A stretch of DNA of 64,000 bases from Fulvia fulva (Eukaryota; Ascomycota; Dothideomycetes; Mycosphaerellales; Mycosphaerellaceae): the NCBI RefSeq assembly GCF_020509005.1, contig NC_063012.1, forward strand, positions 6,262,001-6,326,000, written 5' to 3'. The number at the start of each line of letters is the position of its first letter. Position 1 is the first letter of the stretch. Positions 22,236 through 32,669 of this stretch are shown piece by piece. The notes below the pieces were generated by a model. That model searched no databases and was not told where the DNA came from. It saw only the letters and a program-made list of their open reading frames with translations. The translations under genes and the position numbers were made by a program.

Positions 22236-23666
22236 TCACTTGATATAAAGCTTGGTGCTGTCGAGGTTCATACGCGATGCTTCGCCGTCCATCAAGCCGT
22301 GGATATACCCATGCCCGAGCGCTCTGTGTAGGACGATTTTAGCGTTCTCTGCAGGTTCGCAAGGTCGCAAGAAAATCGGCGCTGGTGCATCCATGACGAT
22401 GAAGATGTCGTCGCCAGGTGTGACAGCATCTGGACACAACCCGACATAGCCCTTGGCCGTGACGCACATCCGTCTTCGCAGGCTGGCGATGTTCTGGGAG
22501 TGGATATCAGGATCCATGGTCGTCGAAGCATTTGGTCCCTCTTGGAGGCGTTGCGTCGTCTCCAACCACGTTTGGCGCAGTCGCTCGACATCGTGCATTG
22601 TTGCATGCCGGAACTCATCGCCAACGAAGTATCGGCCTGCCAACATGCTCATATTGAACGCCATTTCCATGGCTCCGCCACCGACATACTCCTCTTGGAC
22701 ACCTTTGTTCTCATCGACGAAGGTGTACCACTCCTGGACCAGAATCAACTGCTCAGCCAATGTTTTCACCCACCTGTGGGCCGAGGATACCTTCACCACA
22801 ATATCAAACCTGGCTGCAGTAACCATCAACACATCATTACATAGCACAGCTACACTGCCTTCAAGATGTGGAGCCGCGTTATATGTCACCGCGCATTCAA
22901 GCCTTGCAGCCATGGACGCCGCTGATTCGGCTGTACGCCGTGTCCAGTCGGGCACCCAAGAACGCAGCGACACATCGTGCTCCAGTTCGCAGTGTAAGGG
23001 CAGCGGCCACATTTCCTTCTGCATCATGGCTGTTGCAGCTTGGACGAAGACTTCACGGACCGACAATGTGTAATCTGGGTTGAGGTTCACGCGTCTGCTT
23101 TCTGACTGAAGACTGAGAAGTCCGTATATCTTGTCTCTGGGATCAGTTGCCTCTTTGGCCTGGAAGTCGATTAGGATTTCATGCAACGCTTGGTCCTGCC
23201 TTTGTTGTAGCTTCGCGTGGTGCAGCTTGATTACTTGCACGAACAGGCGTTGGAGCTGGTCAAAGTCATGGATTGTCAGGCCGAAGATGCAACTATGGCA
23301 GCAAGAGTCGAAGTGCCTAACCCAATTCAAGCAGGCAGTGACCAGAGTACGCCAAGGCAATGATATCGGACCACGCATGACCGTGGCGTCTACTGCGCGG
23401 ACGACTTCTTGGACGGTCCAAGTGCGCGAGAACCAGGGGACATCAAGCAAGTCCTCGAGGCAGCGAAGCATTCTCGCCATGTCTTGGCCTGATACATCGA
23501 AAGAACCAGCTGGACAGTGGTGACTCCTGCAACTCTGGAAATATGGCAAGTCGTGGAAGTGTCTGTTTTCAGACAGCATGTGAATCACGTCCACGGCTTC
23601 GGCGACACTGCTGACTTCATCCTCACTTGCACCGGCATTGGCCTGGGCTTCCAGTCCGGCAGGCAT
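22236..23666 (-). CDS. HET-domain (heterokaryon incompatibility) protein, N-terminally incomplete
   Basis: The minus-strand reading contains the latter part of a HET domain: WFSRTWTVQE near 23410, then TDPRDKIYGLLSL near 23100-23140 and RSWVPDWTRR near 22920. HET proteins mediate nonself recognition and programmed cell death when incompatible fungal cells fuse. The usual first blocks (ALSYxWG and the INQ...Q..LM..IY..A..VxxWLG region) are missing. The first ATG in frame, at 23664-23666, lies just where that part should precede. Upstream minus-strand frames to 24240 show no HET N-terminus. From this ATG the product is 476 residues with no internal stop. It could be a 5'-truncated pseudogene or a gene with an unrecognised upstream exon. 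Confidence 0.7.
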   Translation of the reverse strand: MPAGLEAQANAGASEDEVSSVAEAVDVIHMLSENRHFHDLPYFQSCRSHHCPAGSFDVSGQDMARMLRCLEDLLDVPWFSRTWTVQEVVRAVDATVMRGPISLPWRTLVTACLNWVRHFDSCCHSCIFGLTIHDFDQLQRLFVQVIKLHHAKLQQRQDQALHEILIDFQAKEATDPRDKIYGLLSLQSESRRVNLNPDYTLSVREVFVQAATAMMQKEMWPLPLHCELEHDVSLRSWVPDWTRRTAESAASMAARLECAVTYNAAPHLEGSVAVLCNDVLMVTAARFDIVVKVSSAHRWVKTLAEQLILVQEWYTFVDENKGVQEEYVGGGAMEMAFNMSMLAGRYFVGDEFRHATMHDVERLRQTWLETTQRLQEGPNASTTMDPDIHSQNIASLRRRMCVTAKGYVGLCPDAVTPGDDIFIVMDAPAPIFLRPCEPAENAKIVLHRALGHGYIHGLMDGEASRMNLDSTKLYIK

Positions 23667-24242
23667 TATCGGACCGCGAGCCAGCGCCCTGCTGGTCTGG
23701 GCTCGTGGTAGATTGGGTTTCTCGGATGCTTTGGTATGTACTTGCCGAGGAGGTGCGGTCAGTCGGAGCTGAGCCCTGTGTGTTAGCCTGGCCACTCAGT
23801 CGCTTCTGCATTCGGTTTGCACGTTTTCCCTCTTCCCCGGTAAGTGAGTTGGAAGATGGATGGTTGCACATGAAGATGATCTGGTTAGCAGGAGCCTGTC
23901 AGACCGGTTGACTTAAAGCAAGCAGGGCATTCTGCGGAAGATATATTGGCGAAGTACACGATCACTACATCGACACCTCTCCGAGATGCATCTTCTGTCT
24001 TCTTCAGATCGGATCGTTTGCACAACTAGTTGCTTCCAGCGGACAGAATCGCTAGAAGGGCACTGTCTGTATTGTCACATTGTGGGAGGAGTCGTGCACG
24101 TGCACTACACAAAAGGTGCACGTACCAAATGGTATACAGCTGCTGCACGTTCTGCCCCATCGTGTATGCTGAAGCATCGATTAGAGAATCATAGCATCCA
24201 AGCGTCTTGAGCATACTCCTTGTTGCCTCCAGACACCTTCCA
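23667..24242. other. Intergenic stretch upstream of the HET gene
   Basis: No conserved protein signal was found on either strand. The minus-strand frame of the HET gene stays open to about 23795 but contains no ATG and no HET motif. No RNA gene is seen. Confidence 0.5.
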
Positions 24243-27114
24243 TCAGAGTAAAAGCCAGTAATTCATGCAGACGCAGTGGCGTTGAGCATGAAGCAGCCAG
24301 GGCGGCATCTCTCGCTGCTTCTCTTGAGGTAGATCTTCCATAACGGATCCACAATGGCGACAGTGACGAAGTGCTGCGTCTGTCGCTATGGGCAACTTGC
24401 GAATCACGTCGATATGCTTGCCCGCCACAGGTCTGTTGCTTTGAATGCCCAGTGGTTCGGTCTGCCAGAAATACAGCTTGCTCATGTCCATGCTGCCAGT
24501 AAGCTTCGGAAGGACTGTCTCCAGCAAGTCTGATGCGACCGATTCCAGTTCGGTCGGTATCAGACCATCGACCATCATTGCAACCTCGAGATCAGCACGG
24601 CGATCCGCAGACACATCGTTCTTCGCCATTGCATCCCTGATGGCCTGATCAAATTCCAGAACAAGCTTCTCGAACTCATGATATTTGAACGGGAGTTTTG
24701 AAGCCATTTCCAGGCTGGCGCTGATCTGCTGTCGATCTTTCACGGTCCGAGCACGTTCTTGAACGCCTTGCAAGAAGTGGAAGTACTTCTGCACCAACGG
24801 CAGCGAGAACCGTATCGCTACTCGCGTAAATGTGCAGAGCAATATATGCAATGCCACGTTGGTTTCGCTCCCACGAAGCTGGGAAAACGCCTGGACTGGT
24901 GTAACATCCTGCTTTGAAGTCCGCTTGACCTCGACGAACGTTTGAACGATGTATATCATCAGGTTAGTAAACCACTCGATCACGCTGTGCAGCGACACCA
25001 GAGTCTCGGGCGTCTGAACTCTCGGGTCAGGCTTCATCAAAGTCTGCATAAGTGTAGCCGCAACAACTCGTAGACTCAGCATAATGAAGGCGAATTGAGC
25101 TCCAGCGTCGCGTGCTCCGGTCTTGTGGTTCGTGCCCATTGCCAATTGTGCACTGAGCGAGCGAGGCACCAATGGCTCACGTAGTATGAACATTTGCTGC
25201 TTCGTCATCTGATCCATTGCATCGACTGGAGGTCGATTGACGAAGCGAAGGATCATCTTCACAATCATCGCTTTGAGGTCTGGCGTGGCGTCGTGAGGAA
25301 GCAAAGAGAGCGCTTCATCGTTCGATATGTTTTGCAAGCTCAGCAACGTGAACTCTCGAGCAACACAAGCGGCTGCAGCTTCCACGAGTGGTTTGCCATT
25401 GTCATTAACGACCTGCCAGCCATGTGTGAAAGCCATGCATTGACCGACAAGCTTGCCGCCGGGTTGAAAGAGGGCCAACGCCGCTCCATCAGCAGACATG
25501 GCTACGTGTACGTTCTGGGAACCTGTGAGGTGCGCAAATCCAGCTTGAGGCAACCCAGATACTGTTCCTGTATCCCCGGAGAAATGTAGTTCTGCCATAC
25601 TATGCCTGTCTCTGAGATCGAGGCCACCATCGCTGGTCCCAAAGGCGAAGATCGTATCGTAGATTATGGATCCAAAACATAGCACAACTTTGTCCAAGAC
25701 TGCATCGGCTTGTTGTCGAAGCACTGTGATCGGATTCAACACGCTTGTCGCGTCGCCTCCAGGCTTGAGCTTCTTGAAGCTGTCGTGAAGACTTGGCGTC
25801 AGAGTCTCGATGTGCCAACGGGACACTATGCTGAAAGATTGTTGGCCACCGCTGGGGTCCGTCGGCACATCGATGTGGGTGAAAATCGCAACGATCGTGG
25901 GCAGAGTTGGGCCCAATTGTGCAGCTTCATGCACGACAGGCACAAGCCGCAATTGTGTCAGTCTAGCGAAGTCGGCCCTCGGCACATGTATGTTTTCAGA
26001 GGCAGTCAAGTGATGCACTTGTAGCGCAGGTGCGACTACAGTGAAGTTCAGATTGGGTCCTCGTGTGTGCTGAGTAGCATTCCAGCTGATTGAAATCCTA
26101 TATAGCCTGAAGCGAGAGGCATTGTCGAAAGTGATAGCAAGCAGGTCGGCGCCATCATCGCAAATATCGGCATGTGAGATTAGGTCGTTTGACGAACGTA
26201 TTGGCTCGAGCGGGATGCTCGTCGATTGCCAACCAAGGCCTTCATTCTGATAGAGCAAAGTGAAGACACCCGAGCGCGTAATATGGAGCAACGCATGTTT
26301 GCCTTCCGCTGGATGGTGAGCTCTCAGATTCGGTTGGTCTCTATTCCTCATGGTCACCTGCCACTTCTCGCCGTTCTTCACCGCCGGATCAAGATATGGG
26401 CCCTAGCAATTAGCATCAGCGCCTGCACAACACACTTGAGAGCGCGACTGGACTCACTCTAAGCTCGGTGGGGAATAGAGGCAAGAAATGCAGGCCAACA
26501 ACAGCGTTCAGCTCAGTCATCGGTCCAGCCGCACGTTGGTAGTCACCCGGTGCTGGGCCCATTCTACCCAGCGCACCTAACAGTGTGTACATGTGGAGTC
26601 CCCCAACATGGTCCGCTATGGCCAAGTCCATCCCGAGACCACTGAACTGGACGTGAACGAATTTGCGACCATTTGGAGCATCGATGACATGCTTGTTTTC
26701 GTCGCTGATCTTCCACGAGGCGGCTTTGGCATCCCTGATCATCGCGTGGAACGTCACTCGAGAGCCATCCTCGGAAATACGGACAATGCTGCCGGTATTT
26801 GCCCAAGCCAGCTTCCTGCACAGACTTGTTACCACAGCAGGACCAGCGGGGGGGGTGGCGGGCGACCTGTCCACTCACGAGCAGCATCCACGACTTCGCA
26901 ACTCGTCGATTCTGAGTATCGACTCAGTGGGCAGAGGTACTTGAGGAAGTGACACACTGAGAGCGCCGTTCAAGCCACCATCGAGGGTGCCAGTCAGATC
27001 GCCTGTCAAGTCGGCGCCCAAGCCGTCAGCAACATCGCCGAAGAGATCGTCCATGGTTGTGTCCATGATGCCAGCGTCGGCCAGTGCCGGCTCGTCTATG
27101 GTAGTGGAGTCCAT
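24243..27114 (-). CDS. MED16: Mediator complex subunit 16 (Sin4-like tail subunit)
   Basis: Three exons on the minus strand: 26879-27114, 26458-26815 and 24243-26402, joined by introns of 63 bp (26816-26878) and 55 bp (26403-26457). The product is 917 residues. The N-terminal exon is acidic (MDSTTIDEPALADAG...). Then come the Med16 WD-like N-terminal blocks (KLAWANTGSIVRISEDGS; WKISDENKHVIDAPN; LPLFPTELR, then GPYLDPAVKNG across intron 2) and a long helical C-terminal region ending in a Cys-rich RHCRHCGSV and HCVCMNYW segment. Med16 belongs to the Mediator tail, which links transcription activators to RNA polymerase II. Intron 1 is a multiple of three and contains an in-frame TGA immediately after the donor, so an unspliced transcript would stop after 79 codons. 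The gene is divergent from the sirtuin gene. Confidence 0.85.
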
Positions 27115-27640
27115 TGCTTTAGTGGTTGCTTGATGCAGAGACAGTCGCATGCACAGTTCTGATGCATGGATGGAGGCTGCTGGAGCCTTGGTGGAGCATA
27201 CTCGCTCGTAACGATCCCAAGAACAAGTCTGCTCCCAGATGCTGCGGCTTGGTGGACGGCGACTATTGCTAGTGTTCACAGTATGGCAGCGTGACTGCGG
27301 CGAAGTGAATGATAAGGGCGACAAACGGCGGTGCGCTGAATGACAGGCTCTCGGTAGTTCTAGTTCTATGCTATTGCGGGGGGCAGATGTCATGCGGTCT
27401 ACTGTATTGTTGTTTATGCCCACGGCTGCACCCGACTTCCACATCTCCCAGCCTCCGTCAACCGTCAACAACAACGTCGAGCGCGCCCCTCCATTCACTG
27501 CACGCTGCACGCTGCACGTCCACCCCAGCCGGTACGCGACTCCCGATTGCTATTGTCGCGATGCTGCCATTGTCGCCATAGAAGCTCCCCCGATATTTCT
27601 CTCGCTTTCTCGAGGCCTGCGCCTACCCGCGACACGCATC
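27115..27640. promoter_or_regulatory. Shared divergent promoter region, MED16 and sirtuin
   Basis: This 526-bp interval lies between two start codons facing away from each other. It has pyrimidine-rich tracts toward the sirtuin start (CTTTCTCGAGG, TCTCTCGCTTTCTC near 27597-27620). No specific factor site is claimed. Confidence 0.5.
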
Positions 27641-29814
27641 ATGACCCTCGACTCCTCGGACTCTTCCACCTCCTCGCTTTCCTCGCCGCTCTCCTCCGTC
27701 CCTTCCAGTCCCCCCTCGAGCCCGCTATCCTCGCTGGCATCGCTTTCCCCCTCGCCGCCGCCGCCCGATGTTTGCGAGATGCTGTGCCCGACGCGCGCAA
27801 ACTCCGCGCCCTGGCCTTCACCACCCGCATCCCAGAACACCTCACACCGCGGCTCTCCAGCGACAGATGGCATGGCCTCCAGCACAGATGTCGACAAGGA
27901 CGGCCCACCACCTGCGAAGAGGAGGCGGATATCCAAAGAGCGTTCTACCGAGTATCTAGACCTGCGCAGGGACACTGTGCACCCTGAACAACAACCACAA
28001 CTCGACCGTCTGCTTAATGTACTACACAAGCGCCAGAAAATTGTCGTCGTCGCTGGCGCCGGCATATCAGTATCTGCAGGCAGTATGCATAGATTCCCTC
28101 GGCCAATGCCACGACGCGTCGAAATGCTAACACATTGACAGTCCCTGATTTCCGCTCCGCCCAAGGCATATTCCGAAGTCTGAAGGAGGAGTACAACCTG
28201 AAGGGATCTGGGAAAGAACTGTTCGACGCGTCTGTCTACAAAGATGACAACTCTACATCGTCATTCCACGATATGGTCAGCACCATGTCGCGTCTCACCA
28301 AGGACGCCAAGCCCACTGCATTCCACCATATGTTGGCCACGATTGCCCAGGAGGACCGTCTGCTGCGCCTGTACTCGCAGAATGTCGACGGCATCGACAC
28401 ATCACTCGATCCATTGAAAACATGCGTCCCCCTCAGCAAGTCTCAAGATGATGGCAAATGGCCTCGAACTGTTCAGCTGCACGGCGGCCTCGACAAAATG
28501 GTGTGTTCAAAGTGCCACGAATTGGCGAATCTGGATCCGGAACTGTTCACTGGCCCAATCGCGCCGCTGTGTCCCAGGTGTGAGGAGATTAACGATATCC
28601 GCACAAACCATGAGGGCAAGCGAAGCCACGGTATTGGCAGATTGCGCCCGCGCATGGTACTCTATAACGAGCACAACCCTGATGACGAGGCAATCGGAGC
28701 AGTCACCAAGGAAGATCTGCGCAAAAGGCCTGACGCAGTTATCGTTGTCGGCACAACATTGAAGGTCCCTGGTGTTCGCAGGATCGTTCGAGAGATGTGC
28801 GCAACTGTCCGCGATCGAAGAGGTGGAGTCGCAATCTGGATCAACAACGATCCACCCCCCACTGGCAAGGACCTGGAGGATTGCTGGGACATTGTCATAC
28901 AAGGGCCAAGCGATAAGGTGGCGAAACATGCCGCCATGCGCAAGTGGGATGACCCCGTACTGTCCGAGTCTTTCTCAGAGGTCAGCGAGGAGGATGCTAG
29001 GAAAGTCGCCAAGAAGACTCTGAGCGTCGCATTGTCTCCCAGATGTGCCATCAAACACGCCGTCAAAGAGCCTCTGCCTTCGGACCAACACAAGAACAAC
29101 AGCTTCCGGCCGCCTTTGCCTACGGAAACGCCACGGAAAGCGTTGGACCATGGTCCCGAAGATTGGAGCCCCATCGTCAGCCGGAGCTCATATATTCTGC
29201 CCAGCATAGAAGATGGGTCTTTTGACGGTGATAGTATTGCTGTTATCTCCCCACGCAGCGTGCCGGTCGCAGGCTTATTGACACCATCGAAGTCACGGAA
29301 CAATTCTCCGGCCAAGAAAGAAATAGCGAATAAGAAAAAGATGACCTCGATGACAGAGAAGCTCAAGGACGGCACGAATAAGAAACAGACAACTACGAAG
29401 ACCATGAAGACCGCGAAGAAAGCAGCACCTGTCAAAGCGACCAAGAAAAGTAACGTCAAGTACGTGAAGCCTGCTCTCGGTCAAAAGAAAACCCAGGTCA
29501 AGGCGAAGGCACAGCCCAAAGGAAACTTGACCAAGTCTTTCAAATCTAGCAAGGCCTCGAAGTTGGTTGGGAAGACTGATAAGAACGACCTTCCAAGTCC
29601 GAATATGAGCCCTAGCAAGCTGCGGCAGGTCTCCAATGCGTCTTCCGAACCCATGCATCCACTATCGCCACTCGACCCGCGCATCAACGGCTCGTCGGTG
29701 TCACTATCGAACGATTTGGAGAAAGATGGGGCATCGTTTGACAAGCTGCCATATTCGGAGAATCAGAGACGGAACTCGAAGAGTCGGATGAGCGTTTCCA
29801 GCATCATCAACTGA
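27641..29814 (+). CDS. NAD-dependent histone deacetylase, Hst3/Hst4-type sirtuin
   Basis: Exons 27641-28082 and 28142-29814 flank a 59-bp intron (28083-28141) with branch site GCTAAC; splicing rebuilds GAGISVSAG-IPDFRS, the NAD-binding signature. The product is 704 residues. Residues 1-75 are Ser/Pro-rich. The sirtuin core follows: SQNVDGID, VQLHGG with catalytic His261, zinc ligands CSKC and CPRC, and VGTTLKVPGVRRIVREM, which is characteristic of the Hst3/Hst4 class that removes H3 lysine-56 acetylation after replication. The last 250 residues are a lysine-rich tail (about 410-500) followed by a Ser-rich end, and are probably disordered and nuclear. The ATG at 27641 (CATCATGA context) is chosen. 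The frame is open further upstream, but that part has no family similarity. Confidence 0.9.
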
Positions 29815-30055
29815 TCGACTGATTGACACATCGCATTTGCTGTATCTGCTGATTCTTATTTGACTCGCATCGCTTGCATTGAAGACATTGGGTGGGCCAT
29901 GTTTAGCCACCCGCTGCCACTACTCAGCATGTGCAGGCACTGGAGCAATGTCCGAGTCTCTGTCAGGACCGAATGCAAGATACCCATGTCGAGTATCACT
30001 ATACAATCAATCTAATGCTGTTCATGCAATCGTTCCGTGGCGTTATGCGCATCTC

Positions 30056-30923
30056 TCATGTCTTCTTGGGTATCGGTGCTCGCTCTGCTGGAGGTAATGT
30101 ATGCCCATCGCTGTCCTTCAGACTGACCAATCGAGGAGGCGGAGTGTGGTTTGTTGACGTTATGCGCTTCCCTCCTGCTATGCTGTTTCCTTCGCTGCTG
30201 TCCTCTCCGCGTTGCAGCTCTCGCTCGTACTGCCTCCTCCGCTCCTCTTCTCGCATTCGTCGTCTATCGCTTTCTAGCATGCCTGCATTCTCATCCTCAT
30301 CCTCATCCTCCTCTAGTAGCTCTCCGTCCGCAGTGTCATGGTCTGGAGGTGAAATCCATTCTCTGGGAACAACGCAAGGTAGCGCAAGGCCGATGCTTGC
30401 CGCGCGATTGAGCCAGGCAGGTGCAGGTTTCGAAGTGAGCTTCTCGCAAAGTACGGATGTGAAGTGGTTACAGTTGTGGGTGAGGAGGTTGTAGGAAGGC
30501 CCCAGGAACTCATTAGACACTTCTCTTATGATGTCGTTGATCTCACGTTCTGTGTGGAATGTGAAGCCTTGGAGAATGTCAACACGAAAGGTTCCTCCCG
30601 GTGGTTCATAGCGTGGTTTAGTCCAGTACACTCCCGTTACGCCTCGTTTGTTATGCCCGCCATATGCGTATTCCTTGTTGTTTATGACAACTCCGCTGTG
30701 GAGGAGGCTACCGCCTATTGTCCAGAGGATCGATGAGAGTCTACCCGACTGGCGCGTTAGTTAGTGTGTATAAAGACCATGTTGTCGGCTTGTATCGACA
30801 TACTGGAAGTAGATCGTATACGTTGATGATGATCTCGGTCTTCTGGAGAGCCGTTGAGGAGCGACCTGTGATGGAGGATGACTTGCGCGTGCGATTTGGC
30901 TTGCTACCGGAAGCTGAGGGCAT
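30056..30923 (-). CDS. PPPDE-family (DeSI-like) cysteine isopeptidase
   Basis: Exon 1 is 30804-30923 (40 codons) and exon 2 is 30056-30748, with a 55-bp intron containing ACTAAC near its 3' end. The product is 270 residues. The PPPDE fold begins NVYDLLP, then SGRLSSILWTIG, LLHSGVV with the probable catalytic His57, EYAYGGH, and the Cys box THNCNHFT with Cys133. Members remove ubiquitin or SUMO from proteins. The C-terminal third is acidic (EEDEDEDEN, from a CATCCT repeat) and charged, ending in Pro/Lys. The 3' end converges on the sirtuin gene, about 240 bp away. Confidence 0.88.
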
Positions 30924-31567
30924 GTCGGTAGTGATGTCTTTAGATTTTTGACATTGGACAGAAGAGTTCGCAGTGCCGTGGTGTCCTGTGAGATGTGTCT
31001 GTAGAAAAGGCGAAGGTGAGTAGTGTAGGCAACGGGCACACGATCTGAAGCTCAAGGTGAACCCCACGTGTTTGATCTCCACTTCAGGTTTGATCCGATG
31101 GACGGAAAGCTTCTTGAGTCAGGAACGTCTGCACGTGGTCTGTTCGTGGTCGCGTGCAATGAAGATCGATACTGCCCTGTACAGACATCAATGCCACATG
31201 CACTATCTACTTCGTTCTTGAGTCCCAGTACCTGTCTCCCATTACTTCGCCGATACGATGCGACCGCAGTGCTTTCAGCCTGGGGTGTTCACCGGGCTGG
31301 ACGCCCGTCGGTCTAAGCAAAGTGTTGCTCATGACCGCCAGAATTTGACCGTCGAGCTCGGGCGCCTTTTGAAGTCTCGCCTGGTGAAGCCTGCTCGGGG
31401 CAGGCTATTGTCTCTGTATCCAGTCTCCTGCTGGTGGGTATCCATCACGACAGCGACGGGCAATCTTCAGCGCGGCTGTTTAGCAGCAAGCAACGCTTTC
31501 GGTTGAGCTGCGAGAAAATGGTCTTCCTAGGAATGACCTCTGTAATCATGCAGTCTCTTCGTCAACT
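30924..31567. other. Intergenic stretch, upstream of the PPPDE gene and downstream of RPC25
   Basis: Both flanking genes run on the minus strand, so this 644-bp region holds the PPPDE promoter and the RPC25 terminator region. Small open frames on both strands show no protein-like pattern. Nothing else is seen. Confidence 0.5.
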
Positions 31568-32289
31568 TCACGTGCCGTTCATCGCCGTGTCTTCCCCTGC
31601 TGCAGCTTCTTCCCCAGCCCACCACAAGGTAGGGCCCAGCCCAGCATGCATCATACTCCCTCGAATGAGGTAGGGCGCCATGCGCCTGGCGTTCTCTTCT
31701 TCCTCATCATTCGCATACGTTTGCGATCTCAATGCATCCGGCGATACGTCGGTCCACATCTCCTCTTCCACTCGAACCATGCATGTCTCTGCAATATCGA
31801 AGTAGAACTCGTTGGACCCTCCCTCGCCATCGTCGGTCCTCCAGATGTAAGCCCACGTCCCGCTGTCGTCCTGCCTCCAGTCCGTGTCCTCGAACATGAA
31901 CCCCAGGGGCACGTGTATGTCTTCGAAAAAGTCTGCCGAGAGAGTAATGCCACTGATGTCCGCCTTGGTAATCGTGGCCCGGATGATTTCGCCTCGGAAG
32001 GGTCGGAACACAATAAGTCGGAAGTCCACGTTGACATTGACAATTCCAGTTCCGTGTCCGATGAGGCCCTCAGATGCTGATATGAGTGAGTGGAGGCCAA
32101 CGCAGAGCCCGACCTTGTGTATGACCTTGTCCGCATATTTGGCATTTATGAAATCTTCGATAGAGCGCATGCTTGGCTTCGAGAAATCAGTGGGCTGGAT
32201 TTGCACCACATCGGCCAAGGTGACCTGCATGTGCGTCAGACCAGCAGTTGCGTCGTCAATTTTAGTTGCTTACAGACCAATGTGTACAT
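31568..32289 (-). CDS. RPC25: DNA-directed RNA polymerase III subunit RPC25 (Rpc8)
   Basis: The main exon is 31568-32224. A 12-nt first exon, 32278-32289, is inferred because it restores the family N-terminus: MYTL-VTLADVVQIQP aligns with the yeast MFILxKIADLVxI start without gaps. The product is 222 residues. Landmarks are NVGLC-type (HKVGLCVGLHSL), VNVDFRLIVFRPFRGEI (SHS2/Rpb7-like N-terminal domain), then the S1/OB-fold domain (ISGITLSADFFEDIHVP, AYIWRTDD) and the C-terminal signature GLGPTLWW. It pairs with Rpc17 to form the Pol III stalk used in initiation. The proposed donor (GTCTGT) is weak. If it is unused, the ATG at 32228-32230 gives a 220-residue protein starting MQVTLADVV. It shares a divergent promoter with the NUFIP1-like gene. 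Confidence 0.85.
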
Positions 32290-32669
32290 ATTAGATTCGC
32301 GATTACGGCGCTTCTGGTTTTGCTAGAGAATGTCGGGTGTGCAGGCGATTTCTTTGGATCGAGGGGTGCGGCGACTCATTGCGGTGGGCTCACTGTACCG
32401 TCCATATGGTGATGAAGAACGTGAAGACTCGACTTCAACGTTGTGGTCGAATCGTGCTGCTCCTGATCCTGGTCTAGTCAGCTTGAGGAAGAAAAGCACA
32501 ACTTGGGAGGACTGGAGCTTCATTGGCCAAACGGGGCGGGGCGGAGGAAAGTCCGCGCTCCTTGGAAGTTCGCTTCTTCTTCATCACCTCTTCACATGCC
32601 ATTTTCACAAAGCATCAATCAAGACAATCTCAAGTTGGCATGAGCATCAGCCTGCTCGTCCATTGAAAT
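32290..32669. promoter_or_regulatory. Divergent promoter region, RPC25 and NUFIP1-like gene
   Basis: This 380-bp region lies between two outward-facing start codons. It contains a GC-rich patch (GGGGCGGGGCGG near 32533-32545) and a pyrimidine-rich stretch (CTTCTTCTTCATCACC near 32573-32588). No specific binding site is claimed. Confidence 0.45.

Noticed and set aside
22453..23073. 206-codon plus-strand frame
   Set aside because: It is antisense to the HET coding sequence and has no protein-like features.
28662..29459. 265-codon minus-strand frame with hydrophobic start
   Set aside because: It is antisense to the sirtuin's Lys-rich region; AAG/AAA repeats read as Phe/Leu on the other strand.
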